Source: Phascolarctos cinereus (lineage: Eukaryota; Chordata; Mammalia; Diprotodontia; Phascolarctidae). From it: DNA of 64,000 bases. Of this stretch, positions 10,798-20,916 are shown one piece after another (position 1 is the stretch's first letter; every line of letters starts with the position of its first letter). The stretch lies in assembly GCF_002099425.1 (NCBI RefSeq), contig NW_018344068.1, positions 3,297,501-3,361,500 on the forward strand, in the 5' to 3' direction. The notes beneath the pieces are model-generated. The model did not search any database. It worked only from the letters and a program-made list of their open reading frames with translations, and had not been told where the DNA came from. The position numbers were made by a program, and so were the translations under genes.

Positions 10798-10936
10798 TTT
10801 ATCTGCGTATATGTCTTATCTAACCACTAGCTGTGAGCTATCTGAGGGCAATGGCTAAATCTTATTTATTCTTGTATCTTACCTGTGCCCAGGACAGTAC
10901 ATTGTACAACTAGTGCTTAATAAATGTTTGTTGGCT
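10798..10936 (+). mobile_element. L2 LINE 3' terminus
   Basis: Sense: 'ctgtgagctatctgagggca', 'tacctgtgcccaggacagta', 'agtgcttaataaatgtttgt'. Confidence 0.85.
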
Positions 10937-11860
10937 GCCAGATGTCAAATGAATCTCTTCAGAGGCACATTTTGAGTTACAAGCTCCTATAAACAAGGAG
11001 TTTCCCATATTGGTGTTATCCGAGCAGATAAAATGATGATTTCATTAAGGAGAGAGGCTCCATTTAGTAAGTCTATTTGTTAAGTCTGTTTAGTAAAGCT
11101 CTGTTTAGCAAGAATACAATTTTCCTTGAGCCATTTCCCTCAGTGCTTATGGTAGGTCTCTAATCTGGAGGCCAAGGCTCCAGGAGGTGGTAGAAGTGGG
11201 GACTTCTTTTTATAACCTAGATTTGGGTGGTGGTAGGTGAAACATGAGAGACATTTCTCACAGATTCCAGTAAGGAAGAAGAAAAATTCCACCCACTACT
11301 AAGGTCACTACTGGAATGAGATTCCTGTTTATGTCTCCATCTTGATCACTTACATATGAAGCCTTTGTTTAGAGGTACAGCTTAGAAGACTAACAAAAAA
11401 CAGGGTATTACAGAGTTCCCCTAAGAGCAACTCCTTGAATGACTAAAGGTAGGCCACGAAAGTGACAAATTCACACAAAAAACAGTGGTGGCATGCAGGG
11501 GACAGACCCTTCCACCTAGCCCCATCATAAGCTCTGTTTACTAGTTCCCTTCCTTGGACACTTTAAAGTGGAATATCCTTTCTCCTCTCTCCTTATTGAA
11601 GATGATTATTAACAAGGAAAAGAGCACACTAATTTTCAGAGCCAAAGTGGATATTCCAGCTTAACAGATAACACAATGACTTGAAAATAAACACATTTGG
11701 GGCCACCTCAGATTACTGCTCAGTAGTATTAGTTATCTTGTCACTTCCTCAGAGCTCAGTTTCTCCATCCGGAGAACAGGGCAAAAGTACCTGTCCTCTA
11801 ACTTTCAAATTAAAAAGATTTTAGAAAATGAGTAATATGCTTTTGGTCACATGCTTGTGA
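10937..11860. other. Mostly unique stretch
   Basis: No gene recognised. A weak sense MIR trace is visible at about 11705-11800 ('ctcagtttctccatccgg'). Confidence 0.4.
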
Positions 11861-11862
11861 TT

Positions 11863-12015
11863 CGTGCCTCATGCTTGCTCCTTCCCTGCCTTTGTCTGTA
11901 GTGTTCCCCACACCTGGAAGGGACTACTCTTTTTGTCACTTGCAGCTGGTCCCTTCAAGTCCCAGCTTATCTGCTTCTATCTCCTCTCAGAAGCTTTCCA
12001 TGATCTGTTTATTTG
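11863..12015 (+). mobile_element. L2 LINE fragment
   Basis: Sense L2 block from upstream of the terminus: 'gtgttccccacacctggaag', 'tcaagtcccagcttatctgc', 'cagaagctttccatgat'. It stops before the terminus. Confidence 0.75.
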
Positions 12016-13322
12016 TGAGTGGTTTATCTGTCTTCAAATATGTTTTCTTAGGTTTTAGAGCTTGAAGAGATCTTAGAGATCATCTACTAAAACCTAAGCT
12101 TTATTAATCTTCATCACTCCCTTAGTCCTAAACATATGGTCTTTTAGAATCAATAAGAATAGAATAGAATCAATAAGAATAGAAGATAGGCATTACATAC
12201 ACCCTTAAAACAGTCCAGAAAAAGGCACTGCTATTAACAGTGATTACAGGGTGTTTGTTCCCACATTACTCTTCTAACATATACATTGGTTTACTTAGTG
12301 AAAAAAGACCTATCAATGACATCTTCCAAAGATACTTATAGTTCATATTTGAAATCAGCATAAAATTAACCCTGTAAAGAGCTTAAGTCTAAATGTGAGT
12401 TGTCTGGGATTTTGTCTTTTTATCAAAGTAAATCACATGGCATAAGGAGTACTCACTAAACAAGGTCACCTCAATGGAACTAAATATTTCAGTGCCTTTT
12501 CTGAAGGCACTGTTTGGATAGCTGTTTGGATAGGAATGACCCAGTGTAGTATCCCTGTGATTTCTATGCTGATAAAGATCATTGAATCATTAAAAAAAAA
12601 AAACCCAAAACCTATTTCTAGCTAGCTAAGGGTATAACCTTTCCTGTGCAAAGCCACTATCCTCAAACAAGTCATTCAGCATCTCCTCTGAGCTGTGTTT
12701 TAACTTGACTGTTCTCAGTCTAAGTTCTGTTAAATCCATGGAATCACAAAATGTAAGAACTAAAAGAAACCTTCAAATATAAAATTTCTGAGCTAGAAGG
12801 ACCCTTAGAAAATAGAATGTCAGAAATGGAAAAGAATAGAGAAGGTTCCATCCAACCTTTGCTACCATATGAGTGACATCTCAGTTACATTTACGATTAA
12901 ATGAAAAGAATCACATGGGAATTTAAAATGTTTCACCAATTTTAAGAGAAAACACTCAGCACATACTGCCTGCTACATACTGTCATCCTAGGAAAAGCTG
13001 GATAGGAAACATGAATTCCTCTGCAGCAGTCTGTTAGCAATGAAATGTAGGATTGTACAAGTGCCTCAGACTATTTTTCTTAATGCCCAACTTCATTACA
13101 CTATGGGAAAATAGGTCTAAAAGCACAAGGTCCCTAAAAATTGCTCTTATTTTCACACACTAGAATTTTTCAGAACAATTCCTACTACCTCACTGTCTCC
13201 CCAAATAAGATACACACATAAAGTAACCCAGCACTCTAAATATGAGTAACAACCAATGCTGGATTAGTTGTGTCTCATTTTGGATAGACCCCAAAGCTCT
13301 TTGATCAATTTTATATAGATAA
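12016..13322. other. Largely unique stretch with CR1/L3-like traces
   Basis: Faint CR1/L3 or MIR-tail pieces are visible at 12047-12090 ('agagcttgaagagatcttag') and 12735-12860. A ten-base-plus A run sits at 12592. Otherwise nothing is recognised. Confidence 0.4.
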
Positions 13323-13324
13323 GG

Positions 13325-13562
13325 TCATCAAAATAAGCATTTATATAGTGTTTAAGGGCTTGTAAAACACTTTAAAATATCTCATTTTATCTTTATTAAA
13401 ATCTTGGAGGTAGGTGCTATTACTATAAAACCCATTTTATAGGTGAGGAAACCAAGGCAGACTTGGATTAAGTTACTTGCCCAGGGTCACACAGCTAGCC
13501 AGTGTGTAAGGCAGGACTTGGACTCAGTTCTTCCTGACTCCAGGTCCAGTGCTTCAGCTACT
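13325..13562 (-). repeat. MIR-type CORE-SINE, near full length
   Basis: Antisense copy with all parts: 'ttatatagtgtttaagggct', 'cccattttataggtgaggaa', 'cccagggtcacacagctagc', 'aggacttggactcagttctt'. Confidence 0.88.
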
Positions 13563-13599
13563 TACAGGAAAGAATTAGCCCAAACTTTTCTGCAAATTG

Positions 13600-13750
13600 T
13601 CACATAATGGAAGTCAGTTCACCTCTATTTAACCTCAGTTTCTTCATTTACACCCTCTACCTCCAAGGACTGTAGTGACAATTAAATGAGGTAATTGAAA
13701 TGGAAATGCTTTGTAACTATAAAGTACTTTGCAAATGTGAGCCATTGTTT
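13600..13750 (+). repeat. MIR-type CORE-SINE fragment
   Basis: Sense: 'gtcagttcacctctatttaa', 'ctcagtttcttcatttacac', 'tgtaactataaagtactttg'. It lies tail to tail with the preceding antisense copy. Confidence 0.7.
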
Positions 13751-13754
13751 CATC

Positions 13755-13928
13755 TTGGAATCACAGGATTTCAGAATCGAAAGAACCCTCCAAAGATTCT
13801 TAGACTCATCCACACTCAAAACAGGAATCCCTTCTACAATATCCAGCAAGTTATGTGAAGGGCTTTGCTTGAAGATCTCCATAAATGGAGACTTCACTAC
13901 CTATCATGTCACCCTATCCCACCTTTAA
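13755..13928 (-). mobile_element. CR1/L3 LINE fragment
   Basis: Antisense: 'atcacaggatttcagaatcg', 'gaagggctttgcttgaagat', 'ctccataaatggagacttca'. The same block recurs at 53757-53934. Confidence 0.75.
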
Positions 13929-13964
13929 AAGTAACACTACTAACTGAATGAGTTTTAAGAAAAG

Positions 13965-16900
13965 AAAGACAGCAAAGCTGTAACAGTGGAAGACTTCAAT
14001 ATTGCCTTTCCAGACCTAAACAAAGCTAACAAAAATAAAAGAAAGATGTTAAAGACCTGAATAACATTTTAGAAAAGTTAGATATCATACATCTCTAGCA
14101 ATTATTGAATAAAAAAGGGACTATATTTTTCTTAGCTGTGCAATGGAATCTTTATAAAAATTGAACATATAATAGAACATAAAAACTTTGCAAATAAGTG
14201 CAGAAATATTAAACACATACTTTATACCCACAATGCAATAAAATTAAAAATCAATAAAAGGCTCTTGAAGAAAGCATCAACATTTTTGTTGGCAACTAAG
14301 TAACTTAATCCTAAAAAATGTCAGAGAAGAAATCATGGAAAAATAGACAACTTCAATAAGATAATGAAAACAGTGAGACAACATACCAAAAATTTTGGGA
14401 TGCAGCCAAAGCAATTCTTAGGGGAAATTTTCTATCTCTAAACACTTGCATCAACAAAAGAGAAAGAATAGGACCATGAATTGTGTGTGCAATTAAAAAA
14501 AACCATAAAAATCAACAAATTATAAACTCAAATACTAAAATAGAAATTGTAAAAATATGAGATTGACAGTCAAAAAGAAAGAAGCAACTAAATTAATAAA
14601 TGCAACTATAAGCTATGTTTAGAAAATGGTAAATCATTAGCTAATTTGATTTTAAAAGAGAAGAAAGCCAAATTATCAGTATCACAAATTTAAAAGGATT
14701 CTTAACAAATGGAGAAATATATTATTTAAAAACTATTTTGACCAGCTATGTGCCAATAAAACCAACAATTTAACTGAAATAATGGGTACTTACAAAAATA
14801 AAAGATGCCCAAACGAACAGAACAAGAAATAGAAAGTTTAAATGACCCAATCTTAGAAAAAGAAATTGAACAAGCTATAAAAGAAATCTCAAAATCAAAA
14901 GAATATCGTTCCAGATGGATTTAGGAGCAAATTCTATGAAATATTCCAACTAATTCTAATACTACATAAACTTTTCACAAAAATAGGAAAAGGATTCTAC
15001 TAAATTTTTTCAATGAAACAAATGTGGTTTCAATACCTAAAATAGGGAAAGAAAATTCTATACTAAGATACCTAATTTACACTGAGTCAAATTTTTAAAA
15101 TAAAATATTAACAAAGATGTTATTGCAACATATCAAAAAAATATTATACACCAAGATCAGGTTGTATTTATACCACAAATATTGGATTAGTTCAATATTA
15201 GGAAAACTATCAACATAATAAAGCATACTAGTAACAAGAACAACAAAATGATATGACCATATGCCAATAGGCAGAGACAAGGCTTTTGACAAAATATAAT
15301 ACCTTTTTCTATTAAAAATATTAAAAAACATAGAAATACTTAATACTGTAAGCATTACCTATCTTAAACCAAAATCCAACATTATATGTAATGAGGACAA
15401 ACCAAATGTCTTTCAAATAAGATCAGAGTCAAAGCAAAGTTATCTTATCACCAGTATTATATAATATAGTGATAGAAGTACTAGCCACAGTAAGAAAACA
15501 AGTAAAATAATTTGAGGGAATAAGTACTATAGGCAAAGAGCAGACAAAATGATTATGATTTGCAGATGATCTGATGGTTAGCTAGAGACCTCTAGAGAGT
15601 TAACAATAAAATAAATCAACACAAATCATCAGAATTTCTACATACTACTAAAACACAGCAGGAAGAGATAGATATTTAAAATAACTATATAATGTATAAA
15701 ATGCTTTAGAGTCTAACTATGAAAACACACATAAGAACTATCTGAATACTACTATAAAACACTCTTTACAGAAATAAAGATAGACATAAATAATTGGAGA
15801 AATATTAATTGTTCATGGTTAGGCTTAAACCAATATAATAAAATGACAATTATAATAAAATTAATTTACTTATTCAATGCCATACAAGTCAAACTACCAA
15901 ATGATTACTTTATAGAGCTAGAAAAAAATTAAAATGAAATTTATCAAGAGGAACAAAAGGTTATGAATCTCAAGGAAAATTATGAAAATATAACTATGAA
16001 ACTAGGGAGCCAACAATACCAGATTTCAAACTATAGTATAAAGCAGTAATCATCAAAATGATTTGGTACTGGTTAAAAATTCAAAGGTTGATCAGTGAAG
16101 TAGATTAGGTATACAACATATAGATGGAAACAAACACAATAACCTAGTGTTTGATAACCCAAAGATCCTGGTTCCTGGGGCTAGAGCTCATGATGTGGTG
16201 CAAATTGCTCGGAAAACTGGAAAGCAGCCTACCCTTCACAGTATACATTAAGACATGCTCTAAATAGATGAATTATTTGGACATAAAAAATTCTATCATA
16301 AGCAAATTAGAGGAGCAAGGTAAAAACTACTATTTGGATTTATAACAAAGGAAAAAGTTCATGACAATCCAAGGTATGAGAGGATAACAGAAGAAAATAA
16401 AACCTATGCAGCTAAAATTAGATGGGAAAAATCTTTGCAAGATGCTCTAATAAAAGTCTAATTTCCAAGACATATAGGAACTGATTCTAATTGAGAAGCA
16501 TAAGAGCCCTTTTGTAATTGAGAAATGGTCAAAAGATATGAAAAGCCAGTTTTTAAGAATGAAGACAAAGCCATCAACTCCCATTAAACAAATCCCAATC
16601 ATTAATAATTAGAAAAATGTGAATTAAAGCAGCTATGATGTTCCACCTCACACCCATCATATTGGCAAAGTTGACAAAAAAAAGAAAATAGCAAATGTTG
16701 AATGGGCTGTGGGAAAATAGGTACATTAATACAGAGCTGTGAATTGGTCCAGCCATTCTGGAAAACAATTTGGAATACTGTTTAAAATGTTCACTAAGCT
16801 GTGAACATCCTTGGACACAGGAATATCCTTAGTAGCTTATATCATAAAGATAACAAAGAAAGAGGAAAAGAATCTCTATGTACAAAAATATTTATAGCAG

Positions 16901-17745
16901 CTTTTTGTGGTGGCAAAGAACTGGAAACTAATGGAGTGCCCATTTACTGAAGAATGGTCGAACAAATGATTGTATGAATACAATGGAATACAAGTGTGCT
17001 GTAAGAAATGATGAAAGGAATGGTTTCAGAGAAACATGGAAAGACTTGTATTAACTAATGAAAAGTGAAATGAGCAGAACCAGGAGGCAAGGCAACAAGC
17101 ATTCTTTAAACTAACTATGTGCTAGGAACTGTGCTAAGTAGTGGGAATATAAGTGAAAAGGCAATCTCTGACCTCAAGGACCACACATTGTAATGGGGAA
17201 AATACAACATATAAAAAGCAGCTCAAAAATAGGATTTGGGGGGGTACTTAAGGATAAGGGGTACCCATGTTACGGTGAAAGCAGCAAAGTCTACCGAGTC
17301 ATAATCACGACAGCAGGGAGGGCTTGTCATTCCCAAAACGGAGGCCCAGAAAAGAGCTTACTAGTAGGAGAAGGGGCCAGCATGGTAGAGGAATATTGCA
17401 GGGGGAAAAGATCCCAGATACTATGTGAAATTGAGAGAGCAATTTATATCATGAACACTATAAACAAGTAATTTGGGATGACTTAAGAACTCTGGTCGAT
17501 GCTATGCCTAACTATGATTCCAGGAGACTAATGATAATGTACACTATCTGCTTCCTGACAGAGGTAATACACTCAAGATGAAGAATGTGACTATAGTTTT
17601 GGACATGGCCAACATAGGCATTTGTTGACTTTTTACTATGCTTATTAATTACAAAGGTTTTAGTTTTTCTTTTCTGTTTCTAAGGGGAATGTAGGGAGAA
17701 TGAGAATAGAGAGAAAATGAATGCTTAGTCATTGGAAAATAAATG
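13965..17745 (+). mobile_element. L1 LINE, long degenerate ORF2 plus 3' end
   Basis: Sense marsupial L1 covering the end of the endonuclease region, the reverse transcriptase, the C-terminal domain and the 3' UTR. Marker peptides are still readable one at a time: KAFDK at 15279-15293 (RT motif A region) and FADDLMV at 15559-15579 (catalytic box). The C-terminal region at 16620-17080 includes 'gtacaaaaatatttatagca'. Many stops and frameshifts break the frame, so it is dead. The 5' UTR, ORF1 and most of the endonuclease are absent. A later retroelement (17083-17443) separates the C-terminal part from the 3' end, which has 'ggacatggccaacatagg' and an A-rich end. Confidence 0.88.
17083..17443 (-). 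mobile_element. SINE/L2-tailed insertion inside L1
   Basis: The left part is an antisense L2-type 3' end ('ctaactatgtgctaggaac', 'gacctcaaggaccacaca'). The rest (about 17220-17440) is GC-richer and not recognised. It may be the body of a tRNA- or 5S-type SINE sharing the L2 tail. L1 sequence resumes at about 17444. The 92-codon frame here (17193-17471) crosses the junction and is not a gene. Confidence 0.6.
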
Positions 17746-17759
17746 CAAGCACAAAAGAA

Positions 17760-18155
17760 TAATGACTACCAATTTAAGGTTTACAAAGTACTTTCCTCAC
17801 AAAAACTTTTCTTAAGGAAGGGATTTGGAATTATAAATCTAGGTTCAAACTCCAGCTTTGCTACTTACTATTTGTATGACCTCGGTTATAAGTCACACAA
17901 TCTCTACAGGTCTCAACTTCGTCACCTCTAAAATAAGGGTCTTAGACCAAATGATCTTTAATGTACCTTTTAGTTCTAAGGGTATGATGCAATCATAAAT
18001 TGTATTATCTCCATTTTACAGAGGGGGAAACTGAGGCTCGGAGTGCTTAAGTGACTTGCTTAGAGTCACATAGTGAGTAAGTGAGGTGCCAGGGGTGAGA
18101 CTTTAATCCAGATATCCCAATTCAAAGACCAGTCTTCTTCCCATCATGGCATACC
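17760..18155 (-). repeat. MIR-type SINE split by another MIR
   Basis: Antisense pieces at 17760-17811 ('aaggtttacaaagtacttt') and 17998-18155 ('attatctccattttacagag', 'agagtcacatagtgagtaag') fit one copy, with a sense MIR between. The split is inferred from the continuity of parts. Confidence 0.65.
17815..17993 (+). repeat. MIR-type SINE with CR1/L3-type tail
   Basis: Sense: 'ctaggttcaaactccagctt', 'acttactatttgtatgacct', 'cttagaccaaatgatcttta', 'ttttagttctaagggtatga'. It lies within an antisense MIR. Confidence 0.75.
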
Positions 18156-18194
18156 ATCTCTCACTATGGGAGTGCTTTAAAAGTTAGCAGTTTT

Positions 18195-18340
18195 GGGCAG
18201 CTAGGTGATGCAGTGGATAGAGTGCTGGGCCTGGAATAAGGAAGACTACAACTTCCTGAATTAAAATCTAGCCTCAGCCAGAAGCTGAGTGTGACCCTGG
18301 GCAGGTCACTTAACCGGATTGCTTCCAAAAGAAAAAGTTT
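18195..18340 (+). repeat. Marsupial tRNA-headed SINE, first of a pair
   Basis: Starts 'gggcagctaggtgatgcag', then 'gagtgctgggcctggaataa', then 'gtgtgaccctgggcaggtca', and ends in an A-rich tail at about 18328-18338. The middle is diverged. The 5' edge is fixed by the target duplication at 18185-18194. Confidence 0.88.
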
Positions 18341-18343
18341 TTT

Positions 18344-18496
18344 GGGGCAGCCAGGTGGTGCAGTGGATATAGCACCAGCCTTGGAGTCAGGAGGACCTGA
18401 GTTCAAATCCAGTCTCAGGCCAGACACTTGACACTTACTAGCTATGTGACCTTGGGCAAATCACTTAACTCCAATTGTCTCACTAAGAAAAAAAAA
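18344..18496 (+). repeat. Marsupial tRNA-headed SINE, second of a pair
   Basis: Well preserved sense copy: 'ggggcagccaggtggtgcag', 'cttggagtcaggaggacctg', 'acttgacacttactagctat', then an A tail. It follows the A tail of the first copy directly. The base block 'tagcaatttt' (18497-18506) after it pairs with 'tagcagtttt' before the first copy. Confidence 0.93.
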
Positions 18497-18599
18497 TAGC
18501 AATTTTTCTTTTTTTAATCCCAGGCTGAAGTCTGTTTCTCTGTAACTGTCTCTATTACCCCTGATCTGTAAGTCCAAGAACAATTCTACTCCTTCTTTA

Positions 18600-18985
18600 C
18601 ATGACAAATATTTGAAGAAAGCTATCGTGTTCTCCTTAAGTCTTCTGTGGACTCAATAGCTCTTGTTCCTTACATGGCATAGTTTCAGACACCTTACCAG
18701 CCTGGATATCCTCCTTTGGACAAGATTCAGCTCTTCAACTTCTTTCTTATAATGTGGTGCCTTGAACTGAACACAGTACTAGGATGTAGGCAGAATACAG
18801 TGGGACTGTCATCTCTCTCTTTCTGGATACTATGCCTTTCTTAATGGAGCCTATGACTACATTAACTCAGTTAGTAGCACCCTGTTCATTCCTACTGAAT
18901 TTGCAGTGTACTCAGACCCTCCTGAACTTGTCACATAGACTTTCTCAACCACTTACGCCCCCTTTTCCTTCTTCTGCCTGAAATG
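18600..18985 (-). mobile_element. CR1/L3 LINE fragment
   Basis: Antisense: 'cctggatatcctcctttgga', 'ataatgtggtgccttgaact', 'gaatacagtgggactgtcat', 'gactacattaactcagttag'. This is the classic CR1/L3 series, collinear over almost 400 bases. Confidence 0.85.
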
Positions 18986-18989
18986 TTTC

Positions 18990-19944
18990 CTCCCTGTCTT
19001 ATTTCCCTTGGTGAAGTTCTAGTGAATCCCATTGATAAAAGGCAAAAAAGAAGGAAAGCTACAAATCAGCTTGGCTAAAGTAACTGAAAAAACTGAGATG
19101 CAGAATAAAGTAAAGAAACTTTAAAAACTCATTAAACTGCAGCAGTGTTTTATGAAACTTTTTCCCTTTCTACTAGTTGTCAGTAGTGAAAATGCCATTT
19201 AGGTTTTCTCTATTATGACTTAGTATGAATATAAGCTCTTAAAACATATGTGTGTGGGTAAAGACATTAAAAAAAATTGTAACAGCAGGAATTCAATCCC
19301 ACAACCTCCCTCTCTCACCACAAAGGCCACAAAAGCACAGGAATAAAATACTTGATGGGATATTCCTGGTTTTCCACTATGACTGTTGATGAACTTCCGA
19401 TACTCTGAATCCTCAGGGGTCTCCACTGTGTAATCAGGGTTGTTTGTGGGGGTCGGGCACCAAGTTTCTAGCAAAATGCTACCAGACATAGTAAGTTATA
19501 AAGTCCTGCTCCAACCTTGGAGTAACTAATGATCCCATCCATAGTTAAATGATACCAAATCAATTACAGCAACCAATTCTCAGCCAACATTACTAGTCTC
19601 CTCCAGTTAATCACACATTGAGGATGCAAAATGAAGACAAACAAAAATATGTGGCCCTTCATTTAATAAATAGAATTAACTAAGCCCCCACCCAAAGAGC
19701 ATACCTACCAGGTGGGTCACAATTGTCCATCTGCTCTTTGTTTGGTTGTTTCACACACACAGACACACACACTTTCCTGGTTTCTGTACCACTTCCTCTG
19801 GTTCTGACATTTGGGACTCTGGTTTTCAGCCCCCAGTTGTACATGATTGATCCTGCCCACCTACCTGGGCGCATCTTTCCAGGTGTGAAGATTTTGGCTC
19901 CTGAATCTTTGGTTTCCCCATCCCAACCTTGCTAATTATAGCAC
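18990..19944. other. Unique stretch
   Basis: No repeat or gene recognised. An 89-codon minus frame at 19220-19489 and a 70-codon plus frame at 19723-19935 show no domain. Confidence 0.4.
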
Positions 19945-20160
19945 TGGTTCAACAGATACAGCGTGTATGACCAAAAGTCAGAAGACTTGAGTTCATTTCA
20001 GGCCTCAGCATTTATTAGCAATGTGATTCTAGGCAAGTCTCTTAATGTTATTTGCCTCACTTTCCTCATCTGTAAAATGGGGATAATATCACCTACTTTC
20101 TAGTATTGTGAGAATAAAATGAGATGTTTGTAAAGTGCTTATTATTATTATGATTAATTG
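19945..20160 (+). repeat. MIR-type CORE-SINE
   Basis: Sense: 'gacttgagttcatttcaggc', 'atgtgattctaggcaagtct', 'cctcatctgtaaaatgggga', 'tgagatgtttgtaaagtgct'. Confidence 0.85.
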
Positions 20161-20334
20161 CTTACTCCTACTTAGCACCCTGACCTAATCTTTATACCTC
20201 CACTCTGACCCAGTAAACCTCAGTGATTATTCCCACCTACTAGGACTTGACGAAAGCTGCCAGAGTGAAAGCAATATAAACAATAATTTGCCAGGATTAT
20301 TTTTTGCTTTGTCTACTTTATTTAGTGTGATGGA

Positions 20335-20916
20335 TTGAGAGCTGGCCCTGGAGCCAGGAAGACTTTGGTTCAAACTCCTGCTTTTAATTTTTTCTTCTGT
20401 AAATAGTATTTTATTTTTTCCAATTGCATATAAAGATAGTTTTCAACATTCATTTTTTATAAGATTGAGTTTCATTTTTTTCTCTCTCCCTCTATCCTAT
20501 TTCCCCTCCCCAGGACGGCAAGCAACCTGATATAACTTATACATGTGCAATCATGGAAACATATTCCCACATTAGTCATGTGGTGAAAAAAGAAACAGAA
20601 CAAAAAGGAAAAGCCACAAACAAAACAAAAAAGTGAAAATAGTATGTTTCTATCTGCATTACAACTCCATAGTTCTTTCTTTGGATGTGGATAGCATTTT
20701 CCATCATGATTCTTTTGGAATTGTCTTGGATATTTCTGAGAAGAGCTAAGTCAATTATAGTTGATCATCACACAGTGTTGCTGTTGCTGTGTACAGTGTT
20801 CTCCTGGTTCTGCTCACTTCACTTTGCATCAGTTTATGTAAGTCCTTCCAGCAAATTCCTGCTTCTAACACATACTGCCTGTGTGACCCTGGGCAAGTTA
20901 TTTTCAGTGCTCTAAC
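20335..20916 (+). repeat. SINE split by an L1 3' fragment
   Basis: The head (20335-20383: 'agagctggccctggagccag', 'ggttcaaactcctgctt') and tail (20865-20916: 'catactgcctgtgtgaccct') form one sense SINE with an L1 piece between. The flank 'caaactcctgctt' (20371-20383) is repeated as 'caaattcctgctt' (20852-20864), a 13-base target duplication with one mismatch. Confidence 0.85.
20384..20851 (-). mobile_element. L1 LINE 3' end, 5'-truncated insertion
   Basis: Antisense: A-rich end read as 'ttttaattttttc', then 'tttttccaattgcatataaa', 'caacctgatataacttatac', 'atagttctttctttggatgt', 'tctcctggttctgctcactt'. This is the L1 3' UTR and very end of ORF2, about 470 bases, flanked by a 13-base target duplication. 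The 76-codon frame at 20685-20915 is spurious. Confidence 0.88.

Noticed and set aside
18195-18496. tRNA genes at the SINE heads
   Set aside because: The tRNA-like box sequences belong to the SINE promoters; no cloverleaf with a full acceptor stem is present.
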